A program made the translations under genes and the position numbers. This document shows, one piece after another, positions 61,319-64,000 of a DNA stretch of 64,000 nucleotides; the stretch's first letter is position 1; each line of letters begins with the position of its first letter. The stretch is taken from the NCBI RefSeq assembly GCF_023822005.2, contig NZ_CP098806.1:1178001-1242000 (forward strand). The letters run 5' to 3'. This DNA comes from Dyadobacter fanqingshengii. Its GTDB lineage: Bacteria > Bacteroidota > Bacteroidia > Cytophagales > Spirosomataceae. The notes under the pieces are model-generated. The model had not been told where the DNA came from and made no database searches. It saw only the letters and a program-made list of their open reading frames with translations.

Positions 61319-63037
61319 ATGAAAAAGATATTCATACTTATTACTTTCTTCATTGCATCTTCCTGCGGCGACACTTTCCTGGAAAAGAAGCCATTAGGCC
61401 AGTATAGCCCCGAAATTATCAAAACGGCATCCGGCATTGAAGGCGCATTGACCGGCGCCTATGCATTGCTCGACGGGATCGGCACGAGCGGCGTAACAAC
61501 CTGGCACGGAGCAGTTTCCAACTGGATTTTCGGCAGCGTGGTTTCGGATGATGCTTACAAAGGATCGGACGCGGGTGACCAGCCGGAACAGACTTTTATG
61601 GAACGTTACGTGTGGCTCACCACCAACACGCACATTTACGGCAAATGGCGGACATTATATGACGGTGTCGCTCGCTCCAACGACGTCCTGAAAACATTGC
61701 CGGAAGTTGCCGGCCTGGACGATGCGCGCAAATTGCAGATTCAGGCAGAAGCCCGGTTTCTGCGCGGACATTATCATTTCGAGGCCAAAAAAATGTGGGG
61801 CAATATTTCTTACATTGACGAGCAACTGTGGGATACGAGCGATCCGGGCAGTGTGCAAGTCCCCAACACAGAAGATGCCTGGCCAAAAATCGAAGCCGAT
61901 TTCCAGTTTGCAGCCGACAATCTGCCCGCAACCCAAACTCAGCCCGGCCGGCCCACCAAATGGGCTGCCCTCGCTTATCTGGGCAAATGTCACATGTTCC
62001 AGGGATTTCCAAAAGGACAGCCAAATGTTGCACATTTGACGGCAGCCAAAGCTGCATTAATTCAGGTGGTTAACAGCGGCAAATATCGGTTAATGGATAA
62101 TTTTCATGACAATTTCGCAGCTGAAACGCGTAACAATGCCGAGTCTGTTTTTGAAGTGCAGTATTCGGTAACGGCTGCGGACGGTTCCGGTGGTAACCAG
62201 GGCGATGAGCTTACTTATATGTATCCCAATGGCCCCGGCGGTTGCTGTGGATTTTATCAGGCTTCGCAAAATTTGGTGAATGCTTTTAAAACCGATGCGA
62301 AAGGCCTGCCGATGATCCAGACATTCAATGACGAAGATGTGAAAAATGATGAAGGCCTGCTTTCATCCGCTCCGTTTGAACCTTACACAGGCCGGCTCGA
62401 CGCCCGCCTGGACTGGACTGTCGGCCGTCGCGGCATTCCTTACATTGACTGGGGCGTGCATCCAGGCCGTTTCTGGATCCGTGACCAGTCCTATGCAGGT
62501 CCTTATTCATCCAAAAAGCAAATCGTAAGTAAAGCCGAATCCGGCAAGACCGGAAACCCGAGACAAAGTACAAACAACTATCGCTTAATGCGTTACGACC
62601 ACGTTATACTGTGGCTGGCAGAATGCGAGGTGGAACTTGGCAACCTTGAAAAAGCGAGGGAATACGTGAACCTGATTAGAAAAAGGGCTGCTAATCCGGG
62701 TGGATTTGTAAAAACGGATGCCGGCAAACCGGCTGCCAATTATGTAGTAGGCCTTTATAATGATCCCTGGACCAATGCTGCCACTGCGCGCGAAGCCGTA
62801 CGATTCGAGAATCGCCTTGAATTTGCGATGGAAGGTCACCGGTTTTTTGATCTGGTAAGATGGGGGATCTCAGTAAATGTGCTGAATAAATATCTTGACA
62901 AAGAGAAAAATTTACGGACTTACCTCAGCGGGGCCAAATTTGAAGAAAAACACCAATATTACCCGATCCCGCAGCAGGCAATTGTTTACAGTACCAAAAA
63001 TGGCCAGGCTACTTTACAGCAAAACCCTGGTTATTAA
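61319..63037 (+). CDS. SusD/RagB-type nutrient-binding lipoprotein
   Basis: 572 residues; lipoprotein signal MKKIFILITFFIASSC|GDTF. SusD marks: N-terminal TFLEKKPLGQYSPE, TPR-like helices (ARKLQIQAEARFLRGHYHFE, GRPTKWAALAYLGKCHMFQG) and the C-terminal RFENRLEFAMEGHRFFDLVRWG block. It lies on the outer surface as the lid of the SusC channel. It starts 12 nt after susC. Confidence 0.95.
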   Translation: MKKIFILITFFIASSCGDTFLEKKPLGQYSPEIIKTASGIEGALTGAYALLDGIGTSGVTTWHGAVSNWIFGSVVSDDAYKGSDAGDQPEQTFMERYVWLTTNTHIYGKWRTLYDGVARSNDVLKTLPEVAGLDDARKLQIQAEARFLRGHYHFEAKKMWGNISYIDEQLWDTSDPGSVQVPNTEDAWPKIEADFQFAADNLPATQTQPGRPTKWAALAYLGKCHMFQGFPKGQPNVAHLTAAKAALIQVVNSGKYRLMDNFHDNFAAETRNNAESVFEVQYSVTAADGSGGNQGDELTYMYPNGPGGCCGFYQASQNLVNAFKTDAKGLPMIQTFNDEDVKNDEGLLSSAPFEPYTGRLDARLDWTVGRRGIPYIDWGVHPGRFWIRDQSYAGPYSSKKQIVSKAESGKTGNPRQSTNNYRLMRYDHVILWLAECEVELGNLEKAREYVNLIRKRAANPGGFVKTDAGKPAANYVVGLYNDPWTNAATAREAVRFENRLEFAMEGHRFFDLVRWGISVNVLNKYLDKEKNLRTYLSGAKFEEKHQYYPIPQQAIVYSTKNGQATLQQNPGY

Positions 63038-63047
63038 CGTTATATAT

Positions 63048-63082
63048 AGCAAAGAGGCTGTTTAGCAAACATCCTCTTTGCT
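63048..63082 (+). terminator. Hairpin after susD
   Basis: AGCAAAGAGG (63048-63057) and CCTCTTTGCT (63073-63082) form a 10-bp stem with a 15-nt loop. No T-run follows, so it may attenuate or stabilise the susCD mRNA more than terminate it; the next gene starts 27 nt later. Confidence 0.6.
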
Positions 63083-63108
63083 TGAATTATTATTTAAATA
63101 ACCCATTA

Positions 63109-64000
63109 ATGTTCAGGAATTTCATCAAATATTGCTTCATATGGCCTCTTGGAGGCGCTTTACTGGCCTCTTGCGCCGGCAAAGCGGAACTGCCCGATGA
63201 TGTTGCAGCAGAAATGTCGACACTATCCCAGCCCATTGATTATACTTATGATGTGAAGCCGATTCTCTCGGACCGCTGTTTCGCTTGCCACGGACCGGAT
63301 GCTAATCACCAGAAAGCAGGTTTGCGACTGGATCTGGCCAATGCTGCTTACGAAAAGGAAACAGAAAGCGGGCTGAAAGCTATCAAGCCGGGAAACTCGG
63401 ATAAAAGTGAATTGGTGCACAGGATCCTTTCAACCGATCCCGAAATATTGATGCCGACGCCGGAATCACATTTGTCGCTGACTGCACGCGAAAAGGCGAT
63501 TCTGGTAAAATGGGTGGAAGAAGGTGCTGAATATAAGCCGCATTGGGCATTTACCCGTGTTGAAAAACCAAAGGTTCCCAAAGTGAAAAACGATTGGGTC
63601 AAAAACGACATCGACCGTTTCATCCTCAGCAAACTCGAAGAAAAAGGCATTAAACCAGCACCGGAAGCCGAAAAAACAACATTGTTAAGGCGTGCCTATC
63701 TGGACATTACCGGCTTGCCGCCCACGCCCGAAGAAGTGAAAGCATTCCTGGCCGACAAATCGCCGAAAGCATACGAAAATGCAGTTGATAAGCTTTTAGC
63801 ATCGCCGCATTATGGAGAGCATATGGCCGTTTCCTGGCTTGATGCGGCTCGTTACGCTGACACGCACGGTTATCAGGACGATGGCATGCGCACGGCATGG
63901 CCATTCCGCGACTGGGTGATCAAATCTTTTAACCAAAACCAGCCTTACGACCAGTTCGTAACCTGGCAGCTCGCTGGTGATATGTTACCGAAACCCACAC
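63109..64000 (+). CDS. PSCyt1/PSCyt2 (DUF1549) lipoprotein, partial at right edge
   Basis: 297 codons from the ATG at 63109 to the edge, with no stop. Lipoprotein signal ending GALLASC|AGK. A planctomycete-type cytochrome c domain (YDVKPILSDRCFACHGPDAN, with CFACH) binds haem; then the PSCyt2/DUF1549 domain starts (NDIDRFILSKLEEKGI, RRAYLDITGLPPTPEEVKAF, GEHMAVSWLDAARYADTHGY). The missing part should be DUF1553. These proteins are linked to oxidative breakdown of polysaccharides or glycosides. Its place after susCD suggests that the locus handles such a substrate. Confidence 0.9.
   Translation, partial: MFRNFIKYCFIWPLGGALLASCAGKAELPDDVAAEMSTLSQPIDYTYDVKPILSDRCFACHGPDANHQKAGLRLDLANAAYEKETESGLKAIKPGNSDKSELVHRILSTDPEILMPTPESHLSLTAREKAILVKWVEEGAEYKPHWAFTRVEKPKVPKVKNDWVKNDIDRFILSKLEEKGIKPAPEAEKTTLLRRAYLDITGLPPTPEEVKAFLADKSPKAYENAVDKLLASPHYGEHMAVSWLDAARYADTHGYQDDGMRTAWPFRDWVIKSFNQNQPYDQFVTWQLAGDMLPKPT

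Noticed and set aside
1..64000. Prophage, insertion sequence, integron, tRNA/rRNA or CRISPR
   Set aside because: No transposase, integrase, phage structural gene, cloverleaf or spacer-repeat array was found on either strand.

Overview
The window reads as chromosome of a Bacteroidota bacterium, most likely Cytophagales/Spirosomaceae and Dyadobacter-like (inference). The signs are: a SusC/SusD pair driven by an ECF sigma/FecR pair; many lipoproteins with short Bacteroidota lipoboxes; LytS/LytTR two-component genes; a two-component-propeller hybrid kinase; PSCyt1/PSCyt2 and DUF1080 proteins; and promoters of the form TTTG-N19/20-TAnnTTTG instead of Shine-Dalgarno-led starts. There is no phage, plasmid, IS element, rRNA, tRNA or CRISPR array that I can support.

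Layout. 1-7.3 kb: a membrane regulator cut by the left edge, a carboxylesterase whose signal peptide is split by a T6 frameshift, a CopA copper ATPase, a lipoprotein and a metallophosphatase. 7.3-15.5 kb (minus strand): a PQQ dehydrogenase/PKD/cytochrome c fusion, a LytTR regulator with two tandem LytS-type kinases, a thioredoxin-like protein and a small outer-membrane-like protein. 15.6-18.4 kb: the relic of another two-component system, then a GT-C-like membrane protein and a lipoprotein. 18.6-25.8 kb: an MFS permease, MOSC protein, FAD/NAD(P)-binding protein, DUF1080 hydrolase, vanadium-haloperoxidase-like protein and a secreted TIM-barrel isomerase, which look like peripheral carbohydrate and oxidative metabolism.

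25.9-38.8 kb holds the damage-inducible mutasome, split in two: imuA at 25.9 kb and imuB-dnaE2 at 34.1-38.8 kb. Between them lie an esterase, three ArsR/SRPBCC modules (one also with a VOC protein), a two-gene unit of unknown function and a prolyl oligopeptidase. The three ArsR promoters have the same geometry: paired palindromes, one between the -33 and -7 boxes and one over the -7 box/start region. The imuA promoter has a 9-bp inverted repeat over its predicted start.

38.8-51.3 kb: a sigma factor with a membrane-anchored barrel-like partner, a PepSY-like lipoprotein, an M56 peptidase divergent from a lipoprotein/TonB pair, a single-domain response regulator, a very large hybrid sensor kinase broken by one extra base, and a DUF3800 protein facing a candidate small RNA with its own promoter and terminator. 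51.4-54.4 kb: a PadR regulator with an FtsX/MacB-type permease, followed by the 3' relic of a DeoR-type regulator. 54.6-64 kb: a propeller lipoprotein, then an ECF sigma/FecR/SusC(STN)/SusD cell-surface signalling and uptake locus followed by a PSCyt1/PSCyt2 protein that runs off the right edge.

The most noteworthy items are the candidate RNA beside DUF3800, the matched ArsR operator arrays, the split mutasome with its imuA operator, two single-base frameshifts in otherwise intact genes, and two gene relics in intergenic DNA.
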